A DNA stretch of 64,000 bases. It comes from Crambe crambe. Lineage: Eukaryota > Porifera > Demospongiae > Poecilosclerida > Crambeidae. The stretch is taken from NCBI GenBank assembly GCA_963924555.1, contig OZ004595.1, forward strand, positions 1,736,001 to 1,800,000, given 5' to 3'. Under the pieces are notes generated by a model. That model was not told where the DNA came from. It made no database searches and saw only the letters and a program-made list of their open reading frames with translations. The translations under genes were made by a program, and so were the position numbers. Position 1 is the first letter of the stretch, and each line of letters begins with the position of its first letter. Positions 38,801 through 58,026 of this stretch are shown here, in pieces.

Positions 38801-40138
38801 GTTCATATAATTTATCAACCATAGAGAGTAATAAACAAAGTTTCTTTTACGATAAACCAATCTAGTCTAGTGCCAACTTGAGGGCAGGAGAGATCTTGGA
38901 TATACAGGTCACAATGACTTCAGTTGACTGCACAGTAAGGAGCCAACTGTAGCCAGGACATCTCTTGACAGGTGATAGTAGGAAGGTTCTTGAACACTAT
39001 ATCAGATATTCAAACCACTGGCTCCTTGAGAGTCCAGGATAGATGGCATCAAAAAATGGCTAAAATCAGTCATCTTTGAACTAGATATTGTGGACCACAC
39101 AGACTACTGTAGCTAACTAGGACTTAACATATATTTCATATTAACTCTACTAAGCACACAGTTTTCACCTTTACTAATCAAACGCTAGGAAAAATATAGC
39201 CTGTTCTATTGAAGAGACTCTATCGACCACCTCGATTTCAGTAGACTGCACAAGTAGGAGCCAAGGGTCGTTACACGAAGAAACTGGTTCCACAGGCTAA
39301 TTGGAGGCCTGACCTAAGTCTAAATGATCTTTTTCAACCAGTAGACCATTACCCGATGAAAATATAGACATGAGAAAATCAAACATTTATAGGTGAACTT
39401 TGGTCAACTTGCGTGGGTGTTGGGCAATATTTTGGCGACCGCAAACATGAATAACGGTTCAATTGCAATGACCTAATCAAGTGGGATGACAACACAGAAC
39501 TTCAGGAGCAGGATGATTCAGAATATGGAACCCTCAGAGGCTTCAGACATCTCTGCTGTACTTTGGCTTGTTCGCATATGTGATACAATAATCTAACTCG
39601 CAAATTTATTAGTAATGATATTCATGCTTGTTGATTGCTGTTAATAGTACTACATTCCACAATCACTACAATACCATGGTCTTAGTGTAGACTGTGGCCA
39701 TGTGCACACTGCAAAATTCCAATACACAATCAATTTTTCACCTCTAAGCTAACTGAAAGTGAAAGTGTTTACTGCATATCTTTTGAATGTTCTCTGTAAA
39801 CAGTAAGGTATACCTTTACTGTTTACAATTGGTATAAAGTATATACACACTCTTGTTTTTGCACAAACACTTCAGAAAGTGGTTGGCCCCAACAGTCAAC
39901 AGTTATTTTAACTCTGGGCACAGCAAAGAAAGAAAAAGTTTGTTTGTGTTTTTAATTTAATGAGGGAGCTTATCGATGAGAAACAGGAAATTAATAATTA
40001 TTGGTTCAATTGGCCTAATTTTTATCTTTGTTAATTTAGGTGATGGAGGAATCTGAGGCAAGCAGTACTTCTTTTTCTTCAAGAAAATTTCAAATGGGGA
40101 AAAGTTATCCGATTGATTTTGACCCTCCAGACTACTAA
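26861..40138 (+). CDS. Gene B: SRCR/FN3 transmembrane receptor
   Basis: Seen: 21 exons join in frame to about 1,111 residues. The start ATG at 26861 opens a signal-peptide exon (26861-26933) with core [13 protein letters not shown], ending in phase 1 like every module boundary. Then come five SRCR domains, three FN3 domains, the JM module, a TM helix ([20 protein letters not shown]) followed by KRMK, and a tail ending DFDPPDY with TAA at 40136-40138. Compared with A it lacks most of the SRCR array and the first FN3. SRCR 5 lacks the extra N-terminal cysteine pair. Inference: a type I receptor paralogous to A. Introns carry two minisatellites and two transposon-like elements, which explain most of the gene length. 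Confidence 0.92.
28929..29409. mobile_element. MITE-like element with GGGCGTAGCCAG termini
   Basis: 5' end GGGCGTAGCCAG and 3' end CTGGCTACGGGCC are inverted copies. TGCCCAC on both sides is a possible 7-8 bp target duplication, which would fit a hAT-like non-autonomous element. Interior has a CGATCGATTAATCGATCG stretch and no ORF of note. Inserted in intron 28860-29689 of gene B. Confidence 0.6.
32047..32889. repeat. Minisatellite with 56 bp higher-order unit
   Basis: About 15 copies of a 56 bp unit made of two diverged 28 bp halves (GATGGCTCCTGTAGTAATTA and GGTGGCCCCTGTAGTAATTA types) in gene B intron 31990-33005. Confidence 0.95.
33888..34200. repeat. 22 bp minisatellite
   Basis: About 14 copies of an ACATCCTCATCTAATTAGAG type unit with little divergence, in gene B intron 33742-34420. 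A further ATTTCTCTAATTAGAT word sits at about 34350. Confidence 0.95.
34421..37211 (+). other. Gene B FN3 stalk, three domains
   Basis: Exons: 34421-34513, 34794-34994 (equivalent to FN3 2 of gene A); 35485-35688, 35789-35878 (FN3 3); 36717-36862 and the first 50 codons of 37062-37420 (FN3 4). Hallmarks: [53 protein letters not shown]. Intron 35879-36716 (838 bp) has imperfect short repeats of a CAGACCTCATCC type near its start and otherwise nothing I can identify. Confidence 0.85.
37212..37586 (+). other. Gene B membrane-proximal Cys/Trp module (JM)
   Basis: Same position, exon structure and key residues as in gene [22 protein letters not shown], then after the phase-2 intron (37421-37480) [12 protein letters not shown] and SCLNRW. 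A conserved proline 50 residues into the exon marks the boundary with FN3 4. Confidence 0.7.
38037..38120. repeat. (TTTG)n and (ATTG)n microsatellite
   Basis: Tetranucleotide tract in the intron before the first tail exon of gene B. Confidence 0.9.
38679..39694. mobile_element. 1,016 bp non-autonomous element with 26 bp terminal inverted repeats
   Basis: Termini 38679-38704 and 39669-39694 are inverted copies with 24 of 26 matches (start CAGTCTAC). TGG borders both ends and may be a 3 bp target duplication. No long open frame inside, so it is non-autonomous or decayed. It fills most of the last intron of gene B. The transposon superfamily is not assigned. Confidence 0.65.
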
Positions 40139-40212
40139 CTGATTAATAGAAGCTTAGTCAGTGTTCAATCATGTACAGTCATTATAATAATTGGAAATGG
40201 TCGTCACGCGAG

Positions 40213-40218
40213 AATAAA
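40213..40218 (+). terminator. Poly(A) signal of gene B
   Basis: AATAAA 75 bp after the gene B stop and only 56 bp before the gene C ATG. Confidence 0.6.
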
Positions 40219-40274
40219 ATAAATTTGCTCAAGGATATTAGCTATTTTAGCTAGCTATTAGATTTATAGCAAAT

Positions 40275-48518
<8,244 letters not shown>

Positions 48519-48641
48519 CTACAGCTGGGCCAGACCAATAGAATGCATGCCTTCACATCATGTCATCTAACATCATAATTACATAAACAGAAGCTAAAGT
48601 TGTGTTGTGTTCTTCTTTCTTGTGTTCTCAGTCTGAAATCC

Positions 48642-48647
48642 ATTAAA
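48642..48647 (+). terminator. Possible poly(A) signal of gene C
   Basis: ATTAAA variant 124 bp after the gene C stop, in the 400 bp convergent gap with gene D. The gap 48519-48918 holds no other recognisable signal; I did not find a clear AATAAA for gene D. Confidence 0.35.
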
Positions 48648-48918
48648 AAAAATTTTTAAACCCTATTACGTATTTCATAATAATTAGTGATAATGCTACT
48701 TAATATCCACTGATCCACAGTCAGCATAGTTTATGGTTAGGACTACGACAGTATCTGATCATCTTCGAACCCCATATTTTGACATTCAAATTTTTCACAG
48801 TGAAATTAAAGTTTACCAGTTCTGTTATTAAAAATGGGTGGAGAATTCTGTTATAAAAACAATAATAGGATTAAAAACATGTAAATGGATGGATTAATAA
48901 AAGTCATTGCCATGGGAA

Positions 48919-49521
48919 CTAGTCAGTCAAATTATTAATTTCATCAGTCTTAGTTAGTTCTTTCCCTACTGCTACATACTAAACAAATAAAACAATAATT
49001 ATAGTTTTGTTATAGCTAATCATAAGATGGAATTTACCTCATTATGAGACGATGCCAGACTTTGGTCTGCAAACACAGGATTCGCAATGAAACCTTGATT
49101 ACCTGAAGATTTCCTACAGTTATACATAACTATTAAACCACAAAACACTCAATGATGGAACAGTGGGAGGTACGTGCTTACATAACTACATATGGTAGAT
49201 TGGAAAATTTTGAGTTTTTTGGGGGGTAAAAAGAATTTTTGTCTTTGAAAAACAAAAGCAAAGGGATTTATATGGCTCATAGCTACTCTGATTTCATGAA
49301 GACCCACAAAATTTTACCCATTAAAGCTATATAATGTAATTCACTTACATAGAGGCGCTCTTTTTCCCTGCTACTATGACAATGACCATCACAAGAACTA
49401 TGGCAGTAATGATCACAGCAGCAATTGCTACAGCAACCACTGCCCAAATGTAAGCAGGAGTGGTGCCAGAACTTGATTCTGTTGTGGTCTGAGTGGCTTG
49501 TGGAGATTCACCTGCAGTGAT
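48919..49521 (-). other. Gene D transmembrane helix and cytoplasmic tail
   Basis: Exons 49521-49349 (Thr/Ser linker, TM helix, GKKSAS), 49113-49038 and 48978-48919. Phases 2 and 0 match genes A and B. The tail has IANPVFAD, aligning with ENPLYAE of gene A but with Phe for Tyr, and ends [19 protein letters not shown]. The last two exons are short and were placed by phase, splice motifs and this similarity, so they carry less support than the rest. Confidence 0.7.
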
Positions 49522-52500
49522 CTGTAGTGTTATAAAGTATATAGAAAAGTATCATGTGATAGTCACAGGTAGAATCATCACATTTATAAACAAACAACGT
49601 GGTTGAAATACAAACAAACAAATAAAAAAAATCTTAGTTTAATTAAATTTCCCATTATTATTACTGTAGTGAAAATATCCCAAACTCTGGCAGTGTTCCT
49701 TAATGGTGGTTAGACTATCACCACACCAAATAACTATGGAGAGATAAAGTATGAAGAAGCTGCCAAAATATTTCTATTTGGAATAATTGTCACATTGTAT
49801 TAACTGCAGCAGCATGCCTGTACTTGGATAATTGAGATCAGGGGAATTCCGCAGATGACTGTAGTATCTAGCCATGTGTGATTTTTAAAAAATCCAGATC
49901 AATATCCAGGTCATGAAATATGTATAACAGTGAAGACTAGGGGGCTATTCTTACAGACCTGTGCAGGAATTCCAGCAATTACGAGCGTATTTGTTCTAGC
50001 TATCCAATTAGTGAGACACAGTAACTGCTGGCTGCTGCTGAATGAATTCGTACTTGCAAGTAGAGTTCTATGCATCAAGATATCAAGTAAACCAAGTCAT
50101 TGAAATATACAATCCTATTGACTCACTCATATATAACCCTGCTGGGATCAGCTCCACAAGTGAACCGGCTGTTAGAGGTGCATGGTGTGGACACACCAGA
50201 GTTGCAGGGAGAACTCCGCAGTGTGGTTGTGATGGACAGACCAATGTCTGAAAGTTTTCTTGCAGAATTATCCAAAATCCATGCCTGACAGGGTATACTG
50301 TTGTCAATGGAGATGATTAATCTGAAGAGTAGAGGCTGGAAAAGGCCGACAGACTGAGGGGCACCAGTCACTCTGTTGGTACAGTCGATGGCAGTCACCA
50401 CAACCCAATAAGACGTACAAGGATTCAAGTTATTGAGGACGACTCTGGAATCATTAGTCCGAAAAGTTCTCACCAGTGAACTCTGTAACACAAAAAGGAT
50501 AATGTATGACAATAACTATAGGGGGGGGGGATATTTAACCCTATATCTGATCAGTGCTCAAAATAACCCAGCAAAATTGTTGGGACATAGTGCCTAACCC
50601 TAATCCACATAGCTACTAATAAAAAAGTTGATCAGAGAAAGGCACAAATTGACCAGACATGTGGGGGAAATGGCTGGAAAATCTGTTATTTTGAGCACTG
50701 TATCCAAAGAAGAAGTCTACCCAATAGCAATATCATTTCCCTAGGGAGTTGGATGAGGGAATTCTACTCATGCATTCATCTTAGTTTCTTTTTGCGATGA
50801 CATGCATGCATGGTTGTTCTTCCTTAGTAGCTAGTAGTACTGACCGGACTGACAGAAGTAGTGTAATAGGATATTTCAAAGACATGTGGACCATTCTGAA
50901 CAGACGTCAATGTAATATCGAAATTAGCCAAAGTAGGCGAAGTTCGGAATATACTAGTAATTATTGGAGTACCAATTGGGTTCACTGTAATAATTATTTG
51001 AAAAGTGACAATAATGTTTATGCTCATAAAATGACTAGGTTGCAAACCTGTCCGAATAGTGGTCGTTTCGTTATGGACTTGAGATCTTTGACATGTGACA
51101 ACAGTGACATGCACACGATAGGAAGATACGGAAGCATCTGGAAGGTTAAGAAGATCATATCGAATGACCCTGATAGCTGAATCCCTTCCCATCTCCTCTG
51201 TACTCCCCCAGTACATAGAATCTTTCCTTGATCTCTAGCTCTGTACCAATCATCTCACCTAGTCCTGAAGCAGTGACTGAATTGCCCTGATTTCCCATAA
51301 GGGTTCTACTTTGAGGTACCAAGATGCCAGTGGTGCATTCAGGGGTCACCACTACTTGGACCGAGTGGGGGACTAGGGTGGAAATGGGCGTCCAACTGAC
51401 AGTGATGGAATTGATGCCAGGCACAGTGGAGACAGTAACAGGACCTGTCATTGTAGAAAGCACTTGGTTAGTATAACAATAAGGTTAGTACAGCAATAAG
51501 ATGTAGATACTCTGCGTAATAATGTACTGGTCAGTGTTATTATATAAATATGTATCTAGCATAAAAGCAAGGAGTGGTGGTACAAAGTCCTCAGTGCAAA
51601 CAATGTTCTCATTTTAAATTTTTAATTTTTATTTGATAGAACCCTGTTAGTTCATCACAATAGTTAAAGGTACTCAATGCAATGCAACCCATGTAATTTA
51701 TGTTATCCTGTATCTACATGACTTCTGGTCACTGGTGGAACAGCGTATTTGTTTCTTTTATGATATATACAGGTGCTTGACTTTATAGCAACTGTTAATA
51801 GCTAGCTATGAAAGTGCATGCATTCTTTCATCAATCACTTACTATTCAAACCATGTGTTGCAAAGCTTGAATTTTGACTGGGAATATGTCCAGTGATAGT
51901 CATTGGCATGACTTGATAGGTGTAGCTGGTGCAGCACTCCAGTCGAGGAAGTGTGATACTCTCAGTCCTACTCAAGTAGGTGGATCGGACACCTCTTAGG
52001 TTATCCCAAAGTGTTATGGTGTAGTGATCAACTATGGATGATAAGATTATATTATTATTATGTATCTGCATGAGAACAGCTGCCAATAAAGATCAAACAA
52101 ATTCAGTGCTTCTGGGATAGTTTCAGAGCTATAGTCTGTTTCTGTCCATGCTGCTTTTGACATAAGGAATAGAATATCATAAAATCCGCTATACCCAAGG
52201 CATTTGCTGGTCTTTGGAATTCAGAATTTAGGCAAGAATTGAGAAGCTTAAAAAATAAAAAAAATAAAAAAATTTAATGGAAGTCAATGCAAATAAATAG
52301 AATTATACTTCCAAACATTCTAGGAAACAACTACTGACCAACCAAATTCCAGCATTTACAATTTCACTGTAATACAGAATACTGAATGTTCGACCAATAA
52401 ACCTATGACCAATCAGATTGCTCTGGAAGTGCATGTAGATCTTGGCAATAATGACATCATAATTATTATCATACCATTGCTACGAGCCTCAGGAGAAATA

Positions 52501-55500
52501 CTCCAACTGAGAGTAACAGAGGAGCAGTCGCTCAGCAAAGTATCAGCATTCAAATTGAACAGTGCTAAATAAAGAGGAAGCGTTAATACCACTGCAATCA
52601 GTACAGTGTATAATACATAGCCTCGTTCCCAGTTCTCGTTTTTCTTTCGCGCGTTTAATTTTGCGAGGTGGAGAGGAAGGCCTGGGAACGAGGCTATATA
52701 ATACACATACATACAGTCATACATACCTGAGGTAGTAGAAACTACTTCACTGAACAATAAATAGTTGTTACCGCACGCTCGAACTGCAAATACTCCAACA
52801 TACGATGAATCAGGATCTATAATTGCAGTGAAAACCATCTCAAAAAAAGGAATTCAAATGTATAAATAATATCCATTTAACTACAGCTTTCTTTAATGAG
52901 CCAGAAGCTTTGAAAACTTAATAGATATTAATATGTATAAGTGCAAAGAAGCTATATTGTGTGTGCTCATACATAGCTAACTATAGTGCATAGTAAGTAA
53001 TGAACATTATTACCTAATCCAGTGAAATTGGATGTTCCACTTGCCCGTGGCTGGAAAGCACCTGACCCAGGTAGAGTTACATTGTTAGCTGTGACTAGTC
53101 CATCTATGAAATAGGTGTATCTTTGCAGGCCAATGGGACTAGTGCTCCAGCTGATAGAGATGTAGCTTGGTCCTGTGTTGACTGTGATCATAAAGCGACT
53201 GATCAGATCTATTAAGAAGTAATTAAAAAGTTCATAATCTCAGGACAATCAGGATAATTAACGAAACAGGTCAAAGGAGAGTGGTGGTATTCTAACAGGA
53301 ATTGGGACCCACCCTTAGCACCACCAGTACAAAATTCTTAGCCTACATGTAACTTTCCTGGGAGGGGGTGATACATCAAGGGTTTTGGATGGGATTTGAG
53401 TGGCATGATTCCATGCTTTTTGTAGGATTTGTGGTTTTACCCACCATAATCATTTCAATAACTATGAAAACACAGATAATTCAGCAAGGCCAGCAGGATG
53501 CCACTTTCTCTTCTCAACAGGTACATGATTGACATTGAACCTATACTTCAAACTCTGAATGATACTCAAGTACTAGATTTGCCCTGGCTTACTCACCAGC
53601 TGTGGTGAGGTTAGAGGTGCTAAAGCTGACATTCTGGCTGGGGATGAATGTTTCGCTGGTTCTTGCCACAATTTGAACAGTGTATCTCGCACAGCACTCC
53701 AGTGATTCAACCACAAGTCTCTCTCTGATGCTAGTGAGAGTTGATACAAGCCTAGTCCTGTCCCATAGCCGTATGGTGTAATCATAGATAACACCTGCAT
53801 GGTGCATAATATAAAAAAAATTCAAAGTCTATTTGTGTTCACTTGATGCCTTGCTATATTTGAGCTGATCACCCACTATATGAACTGATTTTTGAAATTT
53901 GTAAAGAATTAAGAAAGGTTATACGTAGTAGCTAGTTAGCTATAATGAATGATCAAAGGATCGAGTGAACACAAAATAGACTTTATAACCTGTGTGTGTA
54001 TAAACTAACGATGTTAGCTTAAAAATACAATGAAGCAAAGAACAAGTGATTTACCGAGCAATACAGTTATGTAGCTTATGCTGTTACTGTCAAACAGACC
54101 ATTGGGCCATGTGCACTCTCAAATGTAAAGGATCATGGGGGAAGCATTAAAGGTTTTTCACCCTCTCAAATATAAAATAAAACCTCCCAAAACAGATAAA
54201 CAGATGAAACAAAAACATTATTAGGATGAGCATAATAATACAAATTCCTTCTCGAAATGCTCAATTGCTGTGCTCAACACAACAATAACATCTTATGTTC
54301 CTATACTATTAGCCAGTATGGGACTTGCTGTGCTCACGAATCTAACATTTGTGTTCCTATGTATTTCTCTAGTGTGTGACTTGCTGTGCTCATCCGAATC
54401 TAACATTTGTGTTCCTATTCCCTTGTGTGGGGCTTGCTGTGCTCATCCGAATATTATCTTATAATTCCCTAGTGTGGACTTGTTGTGCTCATCCCAATAA
54501 TGTTCCTGTACAGTATGGTATTCTCTCCATGCAGTAATGATTACAATTACTTCCTGCCCAACATTCTTTGGTAATTTGAGTTATGCTCTTGTATGATAAA
54601 ACACTAGTAGTGCAGTTATAATTATAATGGATATCATGATTCACGATTTTGTCTCCAAGTTCAAAAGTATACTGCTGATTAGCTATGAATAGAATTGATA
54701 CCAACATAATTAGTGCAGTGGCGCCTCCCCCTGTCTGGACACCCACATCTTAGAAATTCTTTTAGAATAGCAATGCATCTCAGTGTCCTTACAAATGCAA
54801 TGCAATTAAGATATTATATTTCATCTTACACATATGTAATGCAAGATAGGATCAATGTGTTAATGGATGTAGATAATAACTACACCATGGCTATACACAA
54901 TTACCTTATCCATACACATTAGTACTACAGCTATATACAGCTACATATGATGCAACAGGCTTGGGACCTTTGACCTCTGGTTTAATGCACTTGAGTAACA
55001 GATACATGGGATCAGATCCCAATGATATGATAAGACCTTGTCTGGTTAACCTAAGTGGCATGCATACCTAGAAAGCTGTATTGCTCACCAAGCCTATATT
55101 ATAGCCCTACAAGCCTAGCCTTAGTAGAAATCAATTACAATTGGAGCATGCACATTATGCACACTGTGCAGGGCACTACTATTGCACAACATGTGGGGCA
55201 GCTTGGCGTGTAGACCTAGATATATCATATTATATACATGTATATATAATACAGAACAATCTCAATGAGTCATGACCTGAGAGTCAGCGCGCTCGCTCAC
55301 TGAATGATTATGTAGTATACCATTTCCAGTAGTTTCAGGAGGTGGGTTCCAGGTGAGAGTGACAGTTGAGCAGTTGGTACTTGAAAGCATGGCAACAATA
55401 TTATGTGGTATACCTGCAAAAAATTGAGTGCATATAATCATACTTAGCTATTGTCAGAATATGTATTACCTGTGGGAGGCTCTGGGATGACTGTAGAAGT

Positions 55501-57986
55501 AAGCTATTATTAAACAGAGAAAGAATTAAGTTTTCTACAACTACAGTATAATCTCGATCCTTTGGATTAATTTCATGGTATGTACTTACTGTGACTTCTT
55601 CTCTTCCTAAACGGATGACTTGTGGAGTAGTTGCCCACTGGTTGAGACACTGAACCTGCTGCGCACTGGATGAGGAACTAGTACCCACAAGTGTTACTCT
55701 GCAAATTTAGTTCCAATATTAATTATTGTGTGTTATCTTCAAGCAAACTAATGTGCACAGCTGGAAAAAATTATAGGAGTCTATAGGAATTTGATAACTA
55801 TAAGAAAAAGCTTCTCCATGAAATGAAAATAAGGCTTACCGATATGTGGCCAAAGATGAGTCAGAATTACATGTAAGCGTTCCATTGCTTGTGCATCTGA
55901 TGGAAGCCATCCGACATAAATCACCAACCAACGTCAAGTGAATACTAGATGCAAGTTTGACAATCTTGTCTCTAGTGCCAACGTTCACCCAAGAAGAGCA
56001 CTGTTGTCCAGCAGGCAGTGAGAGAGTAGCTTCAAACACCAGCGGTTGCTGCAGACCAACAACAGCTGGCACACTCGTAAGTCGAACCCCACAGTTGTTG
56101 ACCGCAGTGACCGTCACCCAGTATGAGACACAGGCCGTGAGAGTACTGATACTGTAAGTGCCTGGAATGATGACTATACTGCTACGGAAAGGTGCTCCCT
56201 GTAATTAAAAATCATAATGATAATAAGATTCATAATTATAGCAATAGTTACATGATACAAGAATCCCTGACATTTCTTGACTACCAGGAAAATGACACTA
56301 TCTTGTGATGTGTAATTCATCAGTAGCCAGCTGATTGGGTTTTCATTTTCCTTTGTGGACACATTCTAGAGTTGACTTATCAGTGGATTCAAAGCTGTTT
56401 TATGCTTAAATCAACCAGACTGTCTTAATCAGCTAAAACCGTTCACTTTCAGTTCATATGCAATTCCTTTGTATCCCACAACAATATGTAAAAATTGAAC
56501 CGTTCTTTATTAGCTCAATTGAATTCGCTATTTCTCATATATCCTTTGATGAATTTGTTCTAAACGTCTGTCTGTAATGTTTATACTATCAAATTTCCAG
56601 ACCACGGCCAATAGTAGTCATGAGCCAAAGTTTAAATTAAAATGCATCTGATATTTGATTTCTACTTGGAACCGAAATGCATCCAGAGTTTCATCTACAG
56701 GGGGGAAGCTCCCCTTCCCCCCCAAGCCCTCAATCTTCCCCCCCCCCCCCCCCCCCCCCAAACTAACCAACTTCCCCCCAAGGCTACTCCCTTTGGTGAC
56801 CACAGGATGTTACATGTAGTCACCAAAGGGGACCAATTTGGGATACTTTAGAGTAGTATTTGGCACGCTTCACACTTCGCGTGGGAGGGGGGGGCACATT
56901 CCCCTCCCACACCCTCCCCCTTGCTGTGGCCTATGACCACGCAATCGGTGAACTTCCCCTCCCCCCCAAGGTGAAATTCCTATATTTAATTTCTACTTGG
57001 AACCGAAATGCATCTGATATTTGATTTCTACTTGGAATCGAAATGCATCTGATATTTGATTTCTACTTGGAACCGAAATCCTGGTTGCCTACACCCGTTA
57101 AATAGCCATACTCATGCAATATAACACTTGCCATTGTATCTGCTCCAGCATTTGCTGGCCCAGTCATTTCATAATACTTGATTTCAAAGTAGTCTGAGTT
57201 CTGCAAACTTGGAGAAACAAAGAATGTGACGCTAGCAACCATACTGTCATTGCGCACGGCACTATTAATCACTGGTGCTGTAACCATGGCTGCATTGAGG
57301 GAAGAAGATAGCTATAATAATGTTGGTACAAACAACAACAACAAACAAAACAACAAATAAAACAAAAACAAAAACAAAAACAACAACATAATGAACAAAA
57401 ACAAACTGTGGATAATTATTGTAGGGAGGAGAGACATGGGAGAACTAGATTTTATTCACCCTAAGTTTTTCCTCCCACATATTCTTGCATCTTCTCTCCC
57501 CCTTAATATTTAGACTGGGAGGGGGAGGGAAGGGGAAGGGGGAGGGGCTAGGAGGGGAGGGAAGGGGAAGGGGGAGGGGCTAGGAGGGGAGGGGAGGGGG
57601 CTAGGAGGGGAGGGGATGGAAGGGGAAGGGGGCTAGGAGGGGAGGGGAGAAAGGGAGGAGGAGGGGCTAGGAGGGGAGGGGAGAAAGGGAGGAGGAGGGG
57701 CTAGGAGGGGAGGGAAGGGGAGGGGCTATGAGGGGAGGGGAGGGAAGGGGAAGGGGGAGGGGCTAGGAGGGGAGGGGAGAAAGGGAGGAGGAGGAGGGGA
57801 GGGGTTCAAACTTCCTGAGCTACTGCTTCCTGGATTTTAACTACATACACCTACCAGACTGGGTGGTGACAGAAGTATTGTACAGAGTTATCACATTCTG
57901 GCATATCACGACTGTTACAAGGACTTGATAGGGGACAAATGGTCCTATAACACAACAAATGTCGATTATGTACATGCATGCATACA

Positions 57987-58026
<40 letters not shown>

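Larger units (their letters stand above)
37734..40138 (+). other. Gene B transmembrane helix and cytoplasmic tail
   Basis: Exons 37734-37882, 38145-38250 and 40040-40138. The tail has ENKLYKPP where gene A has ENPLYAE (the proline of NPxY is lost), a Ser-rich stretch, and the terminal DFDPPDY resembling LDPPKDDY of A. The last intron (1,789 bp) contains a 1 kb inverted-repeat element. Confidence 0.85.
50333..55503 (-). other. Gene D second FN3 stalk, five domains
   Basis: Exons: 55503-55470 (34 bp linker, VIPEPPTG), 55413-55321, 53794-53597; 53208-53014, 52816-52727; 52564-52475, 52031-51843; 51444-51259, 51137-51048; 50984-50845 and the start of 50482-50127. By sequence these are FN3 2-like, 3-like, 2-like, 3-like, 4-like. 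The two FN3 2-like units share LECC-x3-YT and IPSQN, so a 2+3 pair was probably duplicated. Intron 55320-53795 (1.5 kb) contains a degenerate tandem repeat and no exon that I can support. Confidence 0.8.

Noticed and set aside
52413-52838. 141-codon minus-strand open frame
   Set aside because: It joins two true gene D exons through intron sequence that includes the 79 bp micro-MITE; splice sites in phase explain it better.
54489-54746. Minus-strand open frame with a hydrophobic start (signal-peptide-like)
   Set aside because: No match to module sequences, no phase-1 donor where needed, and it lies in a repeat-rich intron of gene D.
55321-55698. Gene D split into two genes after JM 1
   Set aside because: No TM exon, stop or poly(A) signal follows, and exon 55503-55470 restores the phase to the next FN3. 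Kept as an alternative only.
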